A stretch of DNA of 46,996 nucleotides from Candidatus Kaiserbacteria bacterium (GTDB taxonomy: Bacteria > Patescibacteriota > Minisyncoccia > Phycocordibacterales > UBA918). Shown one piece after another: positions 41,240 to 46,996 of this stretch (position 1 is its first letter; every line of letters starts with the position of its first letter). Position numbers and translations under genes: made by a program. The DNA lies in contig JAGQMJ010000003.1 in the NCBI GenBank assembly GCA_020428685.1, positions 1 to 46,996 of the forward strand, in the 5' to 3' direction. The notes under the pieces were generated by a model, which did no database searches, was not told the origin of the DNA, and saw only the letters and a program-made list of their open reading frames with translations.

Positions 41240-41806
41240 TTAGGTGTGGATTGGTACGAGATCGAATGGACCGCTATTTCCTACACAGCTGACCGATGAA
41301 GGTTTACACGAGCCAGCAGTTACAGCGTCCACATGCACTTGAAGTTTGGGGTGCAGTTCATTCCCCCATGTTTGTGTAAGGAGGTGTGCTGTAAAAAAGG
41401 CTGCATTCATGACCATATCATCGCTCATGTCCATTTCATCAATTGGCTCATGGTGGGTATAAACCCCAGTGGTATTGTAGCAGAAGCTCATGTACCATTT
41501 GCTGTTGAGAATCATTTCATGCATCACAGAGTCCACTTCTCCGACAAACATCACATACGACTTTTTGACGGTGACAGATCCCGTGGCATACCACTGAACG
41601 AAGGCCTTGATGAGTTGGTCTGCCTCAGCGTGGTCTTTTGCAATTTTTTCACGCAACAGGCCACGGACAATTGGACTAAAGTCCTGGCTCGCTATGATTT
41701 TTGCAAAAAGAGATTTTGCGTCAGGACAGCTCGGCAGTTCCTTCAAAGGGACTACGGGTTCTGTGTATTGCTGTTCACTAGTTGAGCGTGCATTTATTGC
41801 GGTCAT
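41240..41806 (-). CDS. Protein with GRDP/DUF1399-like motif
   Basis: I do not recognise a characterised bacterial gene. The 188-residue soluble protein contains YVMFVGEVDSVMHEMILNSK, then a FCYNTTGVYTHHEP block. This pattern (D-x-x-x-H-x-x-I-L, FC, then HHxP) resembles the repeat of glycine-rich-domain (GRDP/DUF1399) proteins, usually written DEVWHxHIL...FC...HHxP, from memory. A role as metal or ligand binder is possible but unproven. ATG 41806 is preferred because a GGAG ribosome site lies 7 bases before it. The C-terminus has a Cys pair (AGSCKPSSVSCVG). Confidence 0.7.
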   Translation of the reverse strand: MTAINARSTSEQQYTEPVVPLKELPSCPDAKSLFAKIIASQDFSPIVRGLLREKIAKDHAEADQLIKAFVQWYATGSVTVKKSYVMFVGEVDSVMHEMILNSKWYMSFCYNTTGVYTHHEPIDEMDMSDDMVMNAAFFTAHLLTQTWGNELHPKLQVHVDAVTAGSCKPSSVSCVGNSGPFDLVPIHT

Positions 41807-42053
41807 GATATTTCTCCGTATGACAATATTCACAAAGAGTGTAAATTAATACATCAAAGTGGCTTGAAAAGTCAAAGAACGGTGTTCTTTGTAACTATCC
41901 ATACATAAATTTAACATGGACATTTCATAAGTAAAGACAACGTTAAGGTTCAATAGCTTGGAAACACTTTGTAAGTAAATGCTAAATGTAAATAGGGACA
42001 GGGACAAATAATAATAAAAACATTTATGGCAAGAAATGTTAAATATTTTATAC

Positions 42054-42085
42054 AAAAGTTATAACATCGTCCCAGACAGCTAGCA
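42054..42085 (+). repeat. Island repeat copy 1 (precedes the 42371 gene)
   Basis: AAAAGTT-NN-AACATCGTCCCAGAC, then AGCT and TAGCA. The first 28 bases match copy 4 (43918-43945) at 25 positions. The 3' part (42069-42085) matches 13 of 17 bases of the tRNA-Gln 3' end. It is followed by a hairpin. Confidence 0.7.
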
Positions 42086-42087
42086 TA

Positions 42088-42132
42088 ATTTAGTTTGACC
42101 CCAATGCGCATGTATTGGGGTCTTACTAAATT
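42088..42132. terminator. Hairpin downstream of island repeat copy 1
   Basis: Inner stem GACCCCAAT/ATTGGGGTC (42097-42105 with 42114-42122) within an outer AATTTAGT/ACTAAATT repeat. It has no T-run, but occupies the same relative position as the terminators after the tRNA genes. Confidence 0.5.
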
Positions 42133-42142
42133 ACCTGACCGT

Positions 42143-42288
42143 AGGGACTCGAACCGAGACGGCGCAAAGCCCGACGTAACGAAGTGGAGTCGGAGCCGTC
42201 GAGTGGGGGTCTAGGGAGTGAGATATTTTGGAGTTCGTAGAACGAACAAAGTATCCACGAGAGTGACCGAGTCCCTATCGAGTAGTAA
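42143..42288 (+). repeat. tRNA-Gln-like remnant: inverted T-arm plus direct 3' end
   Basis: 42143-42155 is the exact 13-base reverse complement of the tRNA-Gln T-arm (40447-40459), and 42268-42288 matches the tRNA-Gln 3' end (40451-40471) at 18 of 21 positions. The 112 bases between hold no reading frame. The order (hairpin, inverted T-arm, direct 3' end) is the same as after tRNA-fMet. The 540-base gap 41807-42370 otherwise shows no gene. Confidence 0.75.
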
Positions 42289-42370
42289 GTATTGACAAGC
42301 GTCACTTATTGTGCTATTTTGCTGTAAGCACGTTTGAGTATTTCAAAAATTAAGTTAAGGAGTAGAAGGT

Positions 42371-42646
42371 ATGAAGTTTTTCGTTTTGGTACTGTGTCTG
42401 TTGCTTTCAAATGTTTCAGCAGCGGAAGGGAATACGATTGAACGCAATTGGGATGGTTCAATAACAATCATTCGGGACATCGAGGAATATACCGAAGAAG
42501 AATATAAGGCCTTGGTGGCTATTTGTAAGGAGGTGCGGGAAAAACACTGCCGGCCAAACGACTGTGACGCTATCTCTGTACCTAGTTGTCCGTACAATGA
42601 TTTTCAACCTCCAGTAATCCTTAAGATCTCGCCGTCAAAAAAATAA
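42371..42646 (+). CDS. Small secreted Cys-containing protein
   Basis: I do not recognise a family. The 91-residue protein has a clear signal peptide (residues 1-18, MKFFVLVLCLLLSNVSAAEG), so the mature form is about 72 residues. It is acidic in the middle (REIEEYTEEEY-like) and has four Cys in the second half (ICKEV, KHCRPNDCDAI, PSCPY), likely forming two disulfides. An AAGGAG ribosome site lies before the ATG. It is cassette gene 1 of the island, preceded by a repeat copy and followed by a hairpin terminator. Confidence 0.75.
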   Translation: MKFFVLVLCLLLSNVSAAEGNTIERNWDGSITIIRDIEEYTEEEYKALVAICKEVREKHCRPNDCDAISVPSCPYNDFQPPVILKISPSKK

Positions 42647-42657
42647 ACGGCGACATG

Positions 42658-42697
42658 GCCAGCAAGAATAGTCAGAGTACATCTTGTTGGCTATTTT
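42658..42697 (+). terminator. Terminator of the small secreted protein gene
   Basis: Ten-bp stem GCCAGCAAGA/TCTTGTTGGC (42658-42667 with 42682-42691, one G-U pair) followed by a T5 tract. Confidence 0.85.
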
Positions 42698-42705
42698 TGT
42701 GTCAA

Positions 42706-42737
42706 AAAAGTTCTAATATCGTCCCTGTCGGGTAGCA
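42706..42737 (+). repeat. Island repeat copy 2 (precedes the NYN gene)
   Basis: AAAAGTT-CT-AATATC, then a 17-base segment (42721-42737) identical to the tRNA-Gln 3' end (40454-40470), including the discriminator and CA. It lies 77 bases before the NYN start codon. Confidence 0.85.
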
Positions 42738-42813
42738 GCATATTTTGGTTAAATACAACCGCGTAAAAATTTCTGCTTCTGATAAGAAGTTGTTTTTTGA
42801 TATACTGTATATC

Positions 42814-43338
42814 ATGAAGAATATAGCCTACATAGATGGTCAGAATCTGTTTATGGGAACTACTAAACGAGATCCAGAATGGAATGTGGATCTTTATCGC
42901 TTTAGAGTTTATCTGCAAGATAAATACAATGTAGATAAAGCGTATTACTTTTTGGGATATGTACAAGAGGGTAATAAAAGTGAGGAGCTTTATGAGGCAA
43001 TACAATCTGCTGGGTTCATACTTGTATTTCGTCAGCATAACTCAGCCATGATTGGTCAAAAGAAAGGTAACGTAGACTCTGACATTATATTTTCAATTAT
43101 GAAGAAAATGTATCACAAAGAAGAGTTTAATAAGATCGTCTTAGTTTCCGGTGATGGTGATTATAAAATGTTAGTTGATTTTCTTCTTGAAGAAGAAAAG
43201 TTAGAGAAAATCCTTTTTCCAAAGCAGCGTTTTGCCTCTTCTTTGTATAAGGCTATTGATTCTAGATATTTTACTGATTTATCTAACGAAGGAGTAAGAA
43301 GAAAAATTGCAAATGAAAGGGGCTCCTTAGGTAATTAA
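42814..43338 (+). CDS. NYN-domain (LabA/DUF88) protein, putative RNase
   Basis: The 174-residue protein is a single NYN/PIN-like domain with its acidic sites: YIDGQNLF near residue 8, GNVDSDIIFSIM in the middle, and VLVSGDGDYKMLVDFL. NYN domains bind metal and cleave RNA; LabA/DUF88 members occur widely, some in defence or RNA decay. ATG 42814 is chosen because TATACT (42801-42806) ends 7 bases before it, so the mRNA is probably leaderless. Cassette gene 2 of the island, with repeat copy 2 upstream and a hairpin over its 3' end. The target is unknown. Confidence 0.9.
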   Translation: MKNIAYIDGQNLFMGTTKRDPEWNVDLYRFRVYLQDKYNVDKAYYFLGYVQEGNKSEELYEAIQSAGFILVFRQHNSAMIGQKKGNVDSDIIFSIMKKMYHKEEFNKIVLVSGDGDYKMLVDFLLEEEKLEKILFPKQRFASSLYKAIDSRYFTDLSNEGVRRKIANERGSLGN

Positions 43339-43356
43339 CCGTTTGGAGCCCCTTTC
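43315..43356 (+). terminator. Terminator overlapping the 3' end of the NYN gene
   Basis: Perfect 12-bp arms 43315-43326 and 43345-43356 around an 18-base loop that contains the stop codon; the stem is therefore partly coding. It ends in CTTTC rather than a long T-run. Confidence 0.75.
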
Positions 43357-43411
43357 GTCGTGATATCTATATTATACGTATGTACGCTAAAAGATCAAGG
43401 GTGTGAACTAA

Positions 43412-43443
43412 AAAAGTTCCAGCTTCATTCTTGTCGGTCAGCA
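43412..43443 (+). repeat. Island repeat copy 3, degenerate (precedes the 43566 gene)
   Basis: AAAAGTTCC followed by a segment matching copy 2 at 14 of 23 positions, including TGTCGG and the final AGCA. The weakest of the four copies; supported mainly by position. Confidence 0.5.
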
Positions 43444-43526
43444 CCGAGTTTTAGCTATATTCAATAACAGATAAACGGTTGTCTTGTGCGCCAGTCGTAT
43501 CATTTTTTAGTAGAATCAAAACTTAG

Positions 43527-43555
43527 TTGCGAAACTCGCTATTAGGTTGTACTCT
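43527..43555 (+). promoter_or_regulatory. Promoter of the 43566 gene
   Basis: TTGCGA (43527-43532), a 17-base spacer and TACTCT (43550-43555), 10 bases before the ATG at 43566. Confidence 0.6.
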
Positions 43556-43565
43556 GATATATACA

Positions 43566-43853
43566 ATGGGAATCATTCAAGAACAAGGATTGAAAGTGGA
43601 AGCAGAAATGAAGAAGCTCGAAGAAATGGGAGGTTCGGTTTCAGGAAGATTCAAGAATTTACGCAACTCAGCTTTTACTCGGTTTCCGATGTTGTTTGTT
43701 CTGCTAACTTCTTTTGGGTTGGTCGCAACATTCTATGGTTTTGAAAAGGTGATTGACCAGATTCCGTACTTTACTGAAAATCCACACATGATATTGGTAA
43801 CAGGTGTTAGTATCTTGCTTTTTACTGGTGCTCTATATAAGAAACTTAGTTAG
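43566..43853 (+). CDS. Small membrane protein with two helices
   Basis: I do not recognise a named family, though similar proteins are, to my recollection, common in Patescibacteria. The 95-residue product has a charged N-terminal helix (residues 1-35; GLKVEAEMKKLEEMGGSVSG) and two transmembrane helices (about 43-60 and 73-92) with a short loop. ATG 43566 fits the promoter upstream, which overlaps the longer frame. Cassette gene 3 of the island, preceded by repeat copy 3. The function is unknown. Confidence 0.75.
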   Translation: MGIIQEQGLKVEAEMKKLEEMGGSVSGRFKNLRNSAFTRFPMLFVLLTSFGLVATFYGFEKVIDQIPYFTENPHMILVTGVSILLFTGALYKKLS

Positions 43854-43917
43854 GTGTTGTTCGGCTTAGATGCCTTTATTCTTGAAGAAAAGATATTTAG
43901 GTATGATTCTTTCTCGT

Positions 43918-43948
43918 AAAAGTTCCAACATCGTCCCAGACGGCTTAT
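43918..43948 (+). repeat. Island repeat copy 4 (precedes the 44020 gene)
   Basis: AAAAGTTCCAACATCGTCCC, then AGACGGCT: 25 of 28 bases as in copy 1. It is followed by a 7-bp palindrome GCTTATG/CATAAGC (43943-43949 and 43963-43969). Confidence 0.7.
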
Positions 43949-44019
43949 GGATTGCGGCAGTTCATAAGCTTGTGATAAGGTTGAGTGGGTATATGTGATA
44001 GTTTCACGAGGGGAAGGAA

Positions 44020-44400
44020 ATGGAAATCATATCTGCGTTGTTCTCTGACTATCTTCAGCTGCTGAATTCTTGGTGGTGGTTACTGCTAGGAGGGGTGACG
44101 ATGGTGAGTACTGTCGTCTATGTGTTGAGGGATTTTGATAAGAGTCTGTCTTTTCTTAAATCTCTGCAGCTTACCATTGTGGGTTTAGCTGACTTTTTAC
44201 CAGGTTTTCGTAATTTTTTCCCTAGAGAAATAAGAGCTGATTTTAGAAAGCTTTGGATTGCTACTGGTCTAGATAGCCCTCGGCTGTTTATTCTGATTTT
44301 GTTCGCACTGTCCTTTCTGATGGCGCCTCTGTCCTTCTTGATTTGTTTTGGTCTATTGGTGAATGATTATTTTACTTTCCAAACAAAAAACCGCCGGTAA
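44020..44400 (+). CDS. Small membrane protein
   Basis: I do not recognise a family. The 126-residue protein has an N-terminal hydrophobic segment (about residues 14-36, containing WWWLLLGGV), a basic central region (about 40-88) with a shorter hydrophobic stretch, and a C-terminal transmembrane segment (about 90-118). It has a GGGGAAGGAA ribosome site directly before the ATG. Cassette gene 4 of the island, preceded by repeat copy 4 and closed by a terminator overlapping its 3' end. Confidence 0.7.
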   Translation: MEIISALFSDYLQLLNSWWWLLLGGVTMVSTVVYVLRDFDKSLSFLKSLQLTIVGLADFLPGFRNFFPREIRADFRKLWIATGLDSPRLFILILFALSFLMAPLSFLICFGLLVNDYFTFQTKNRR

Positions 44401-44418
44401 CGGCGGTTTTACTTTTTT
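44387..44418 (+). terminator. Terminator of the 44020 gene
   Basis: Ten-bp stem (44387-44396 with 44401-44410) around GTAA, followed by ACTTTTTTT; it covers the last codons and stop of the gene. Confidence 0.88.
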
Positions 44419-44439
44419 TAATCAGTTTTGTACAAGTGA

Positions 44440-44835
44440 TTACTCCTTGCTTCGCTTGAAACAATCAAGACACTTCAGATTACTTGTGTCGCGCGGATTG
44501 AAGGGGAGTGATGTGATAGCTCCGCCACAGCCGGCACAGCTCCAGTTGCCTTCAATTTTTTGTCGTTCACCAGGGGTGATAGGTGTAGCATCAAAACCAT
44601 CGTCAGCTGGCATTGGTTCACTAGCTAGTCCTGCTTCATCGGGGATATCGTAGGGTTCTTCAGCCGGCATAGATGCTTCAGCTGGTACTGCTCCTCCACC
44701 AGAATGAGAGCTGCTTGAGCCTTTAGACTTGGCATAGCAAGTGCGGCAAGTTAGTCCTGACTCACTTCTTGGTTGAAATGGAAGTTCCGTAATGGCTCCT
44801 CCACAAGTGCTACATTTCCAATTTCCTTGATGCAT
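44440..44835 (-). CDS. Protein with two zinc-ribbon modules
   Basis: The 131-residue protein has two copies of one zinc-ribbon module, at residues 5-38 (WKCSTCGGAITELPFQP, then CRTCY) and about 95-128 (WSCAGCGGAITSLPFNP, then CLDCF), linked by an acidic, low-complexity spacer rich in Pro, Ala, Ser and Glu. Each module has two CxxC pairs that should bind one zinc. Such ribbons bind nucleic acid or protein. The divergent neighbour carries a third copy of the module, so the two genes are probably related in function. No enzyme domain is present. Confidence 0.85.
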   Translation of the reverse strand: MHQGNWKCSTCGGAITELPFQPRSESGLTCRTCYAKSKGSSSSHSGGGAVPAEASMPAEEPYDIPDEAGLASEPMPADDGFDATPITPGERQKIEGNWSCAGCGGAITSLPFNPRDTSNLKCLDCFKRSKE

Positions 44836-44958
44836 AATCTTGTTTATTTTATTTAATGGGATTCAGTATACATCATCAACCTTTTTGTGTTGAGAAAGTA
44901 TGATTTTTGATGTGTATTGCCTATTGCTAATAGCTGTAAAGTAAAGCATAGTAGCGGT

Positions 44959-45639
44959 ATGAAAAACTTTAAGAAAGGTGGATTTAAGAAAGGGGGCAGA
45001 GATTTTGGCGGCCGGCCAAAATTTGGAGGTAATAAATTTGGTGGAGGAAGGCCAGGTGGAAAGTTTGGTGGAGACAGAAACGAGCGTTCGTCTGAATCCT
45101 TCCCAGCTGTTTGTTCAGAGTGTAGTAAATCTTGCGAGGTGCCATTTAAGCCAAGTAGTGATAAGCCGATTTATTGTAGTAATTGTTTTGGTAAGAAAAA
45201 GAATAGCAATGAACAAAATGATCGACCAAGCTTCAATCGACATCAGTCAGACAATCGACCAGTGAAGTCAGAGCGTCCTCATGTCCATAATGATTCTGGG
45301 TTGGAAGATGTGAAGCGACAGCTAGCAGTAATCGAATCAAGGTTGAATAGAATTCTGGATTTGATTAATCCGCCGATGCCAGCTGTAAAAGCAGTGGTAG
45401 AGCTTGAAAAGAAAGAGGTAAAAAAGGCGGTGGAAGCAAAACCGAAGAAGGCGGCAAAGAAAGCATCGGCTAAAGCAGTGGCGAAGAAGGTTGTGAAAAA
45501 AGCAGTGGTCAAGACGGCGGCGAAAAAAGTTGCTAAGAAAGTCGTAAAAAAGACTCCTGTAAAAGTAGCTAAAAAAGCTCCAGTGAAAAAGGTGGCAAAG
45601 AAAGCAGTAAAGAAAGCAGTAAAGAAAGTGGTTAAGTAA
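44959..45639 (+). CDS. RGG-like, zinc-ribbon and histone-H1-like tail protein
   Basis: The 226-residue protein has three parts: a Gly/Arg/Phe/Lys-rich N-terminus (residues 1-48; repeats such as GGRPKFGG and FGGGRPGG), a zinc ribbon (about 52-85; CSECSKSCEVPFKP and YCSNCF), a predicted short coiled coil (about 120-140; DVKRQLAVIESRLNRILDLI) and a lysine/alanine-rich tail (about 150-226) with KKAVKKA, KKVAKK and APVKKVAKK repeats like bacterial H1-type proteins. It should be strongly basic and bind DNA or RNA. ATG 44959 is preferred. It is divergent from the two-module zinc-ribbon gene. A perfect 17-bp terminator follows. Confidence 0.88.
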   Translation: MKNFKKGGFKKGGRDFGGRPKFGGNKFGGGRPGGKFGGDRNERSSESFPAVCSECSKSCEVPFKPSSDKPIYCSNCFGKKKNSNEQNDRPSFNRHQSDNRPVKSERPHVHNDSGLEDVKRQLAVIESRLNRILDLINPPMPAVKAVVELEKKEVKKAVEAKPKKAAKKASAKAVAKKVVKKAVVKTAAKKVAKKVVKKTPVKVAKKAPVKKVAKKAVKKAVKKVVK

Positions 45640-45649
45640 ATAAAGAAAA

Positions 45650-45686
45650 CAAAAAGGCTGGGAAGCGAAGCTTCCCAGCCTTTTTG
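45650..45686. terminator. Terminator of the H1-like gene
   Basis: Perfect 17-bp arms 45650-45666 and 45670-45686 with a GAA loop and CA5/T5G ends, so active in either direction. Confidence 0.93.
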
Positions 45687-45726
45687 TTTGACTCGGTACA
45701 TCTAAGCAAGTAGTCTTTAGGTAATT

Positions 45727-46995
45727 ATGGATTCTAATAATGAAGATTATGTTTGGTCGGTAGTGGTAATCGGTGGTGGTCCGGCTGGTATGATGGCCGC
45801 CGCCACAGCAGCGCGCCAAGGTGTCGAAGTGTTACTTCTAGAGAAGAACCTAAACCTCGGCAAGAAGCTACTAATCACTGGCGGCGGCCGCTGCAACGTG
45901 ACCAACAACAAGCCGGTTGTAAGAGACATGATTGCTTCATATAAAGAAGATGGAAAATTCCTTTTTTCTACCTTCATGCAACATGGGGTAAAAGAAACGA
46001 TTGATTGGTTTGCTGAAAGAGGAGTTGATTTTAAAGAGGAGAATGAGGGTAGGCTTTTTCCTGGTACGGAAAAAGCCGAGACCATCAACGATGCTTTGGT
46101 GAGTGAATTGATTAAAACAAAAGTAACGGTTGAAACGGGTCAGTCTGTAGAAGGTATAGAGTTTGATGGGTCAAAAAAACAATTTCAAATCAGGCTAGCA
46201 TCAGGGCGGAAAATTGTAGCTAAAGCCTGCATCGTGGCCACAGGAGGAAAGGCGCGACCAGAAACAGGGTCGACCGGAGAAGGTTTTTTGTGGCTGGAAA
46301 GCCTGGGTCATACAGTCTTGTCCAGCAGTAGTGCACTAGTTCCATTAGCGATTAAGAATCATTGGGTGAAGACACTAAGCGGTGTGACTCTGCCGAGTGT
46401 GAAGCTGACAGTTTTTGTGGACGGAGTAAAAGTTTTGGTAAAAAAAGGAAAGTTGCTTTTCACTCATTTTGGTATTACTGGCCCAACTGTTTTGAATATG
46501 AGTAAGCAGGTGGGGGACTTTTTGCTGGAAGGTGAAACGGTTATCAGGCTAGATTTGTTTCCAGAGAAAGATGCTGGTGAATTAAAAAAGTATCTAAATC
46601 AATTGTTTTCATCAGAGTCAAACAAAAAGCTAAAAAACGTCTTGATGCATGACCTGCCACTTTCCTTAGTTGAAGTGATTTTGTCTGAATTGAATATTGA
46701 TGGTGAAACCCCGTGTCATAGTGTTTTGAAGCACGATAAAATTAGTTTGCTAAATTATTTGAAAGCCGTACCGCTTGAGGTAAAGGGTTTACTTGGAGCC
46801 GATAAGGCAATTGTTTCAAACGGGGGAGTAGACCTGACCGAGATAGATTTTAAAACCATGGAATCGAAGAAAGTGGACGGTTTGTTTTTGGTGGGGGATG
46901 TACTGAATATCAATCGCCCGTCTGGAGGATACAGTCTGCAACTTTGCTGGAGTACTGGGTCGGTCGCTGGTCTGCATGCATCTAATAAAATTTAA
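45727..46995 (+). CDS. HI0933/BaiN-family FAD-dependent oxidoreductase
   Basis: A complete 422-residue flavoprotein: N-terminal FAD-binding GGGPAGMMAAATAARQG, the family motif GKKLLITGGGRCNVTN, a second ATGG (ATGGKARPETGSTGEGF) and a C-terminal FAD block DGLFLVGDVLNINRPSGGYSLQLCWSTGSVAG. Members are found in nearly all bacteria; the physiological substrate is generally unknown, although related BaiN proteins reduce steroid-like substrates. The gene stops 1 base before the end of the window. Sequence length is normal. Confidence 0.94.
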   Translation: MDSNNEDYVWSVVVIGGGPAGMMAAATAARQGVEVLLLEKNLNLGKKLLITGGGRCNVTNNKPVVRDMIASYKEDGKFLFSTFMQHGVKETIDWFAERGVDFKEENEGRLFPGTEKAETINDALVSELIKTKVTVETGQSVEGIEFDGSKKQFQIRLASGRKIVAKACIVATGGKARPETGSTGEGFLWLESLGHTVLSSSSALVPLAIKNHWVKTLSGVTLPSVKLTVFVDGVKVLVKKGKLLFTHFGITGPTVLNMSKQVGDFLLEGETVIRLDLFPEKDAGELKKYLNQLFSSESNKKLKNVLMHDLPLSLVEVILSELNIDGETPCHSVLKHDKISLLNYLKAVPLEVKGLLGADKAIVSNGGVDLTEIDFKTMESKKVDGLFLVGDVLNINRPSGGYSLQLCWSTGSVAGLHASNKI

Positions 46996-46996
46996 A

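Noticed and set aside
42054-43948. Classical integron attC sites
   Set aside because: The repeats lack the paired core sites and long imperfect palindrome of attC, and there is no integrase in the window; only the one-repeat-per-gene layout is similar.
45279-45819. Phe/Leu-rich minus-strand frames resembling membrane proteins
   Set aside because: They are antisense to the Lys/Ala repeats of the H1-like tail (AAG and GCN codons read as CTT and NGC), not real membrane proteins.

Overview
The window reads as a chromosome segment of a Candidate Phyla Radiation bacterium (Patescibacteria), most likely of the Parcubacteria/Paceibacteria branch. This is inferred from gene content and style: short genes packed on one strand, a compact type IV pilus locus of the Patescibacteria kind, half-length MFS and voltage-sensor proteins, a LigA with an eroded zinc finger, a short RF2, tRNA genes without encoded CCA, and many genes whose -10 box lies 6-9 bases before the start codon (leaderless mRNAs). 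UGA acts as a normal stop and a UGA-reading RF2 is present, so the glycine recoding of Gracilibacteria/SR1 does not apply. No rRNA, CRISPR array, transposase or integrase was seen.

Layout. 1-3.6 kb: a copper/envelope operon (Met/His-rich membrane protein, rhodanese-DUF1573 fusion, DUF1573 protein, membrane-anchored multicopper oxidase) closed by a 27-bp perfect hairpin. 3.6-6.1 kb: SGNH hydrolase, tRNA-Ser with an unusual ACU anticodon, an ETEC_3214-like membrane protein that may be cargo, and a pore-less voltage-sensor-like protein. 6.3-11.8 kb: an envelope-stress unit (Spy/CpxP-like secreted protein, ECF sigma factor, putative membrane anti-sigma factor, MacA-like adaptor, MacB-like ATPase and permease). 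12-15.2 kb: diguanylate cyclase, an unknown gene, a Fur-family regulator divergent from a ZIP metal transporter with two matching operator palindromes, and ComF. 15.3-26.9 kb: the type IV pilus locus pilM-N-O-(small protein)-B-response regulator-T-C, two pilins, prepilin peptidase and four minor pilins. 26.9-31.3 kb: ligA, gatC, gatA and a membrane protein with a HEPN-like motif. 31.3-34.2 kb: four tRNA genes with small membrane and nucleotidyltransferase genes. 34.3-40.3 kb: ABC exporter, prfB, ftsEX, pyrG.

40.3-44.4 kb is an accessory island beginning at tRNA-Gln. In it, four consecutive small genes (secreted Cys-rich protein, NYN nuclease, two membrane proteins) are each preceded by a copy of a ~28-base repeat whose 3' part resembles the 3' end of tRNA-Gln, a cassette-like layout. 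Around tRNA-fMet and tRNA-Gln there are also partial tRNA copies and inverted T-arm sequences. 44.4-47 kb: two divergent genes sharing a zinc-ribbon module, one with a histone-H1-like tail, and a HI0933-family flavoprotein.

Together the genes suggest a small cell that invests in surface functions: pili with DNA uptake, copper and zinc or iron handling at the envelope, and envelope-stress export. Two regulatory styles coexist: core genes look leaderless, while several accessory genes have Shine-Dalgarno sites and, in two cases, consensus sigma-70 promoters, which suggests acquisition. All functions are read from motifs; no database search was possible.
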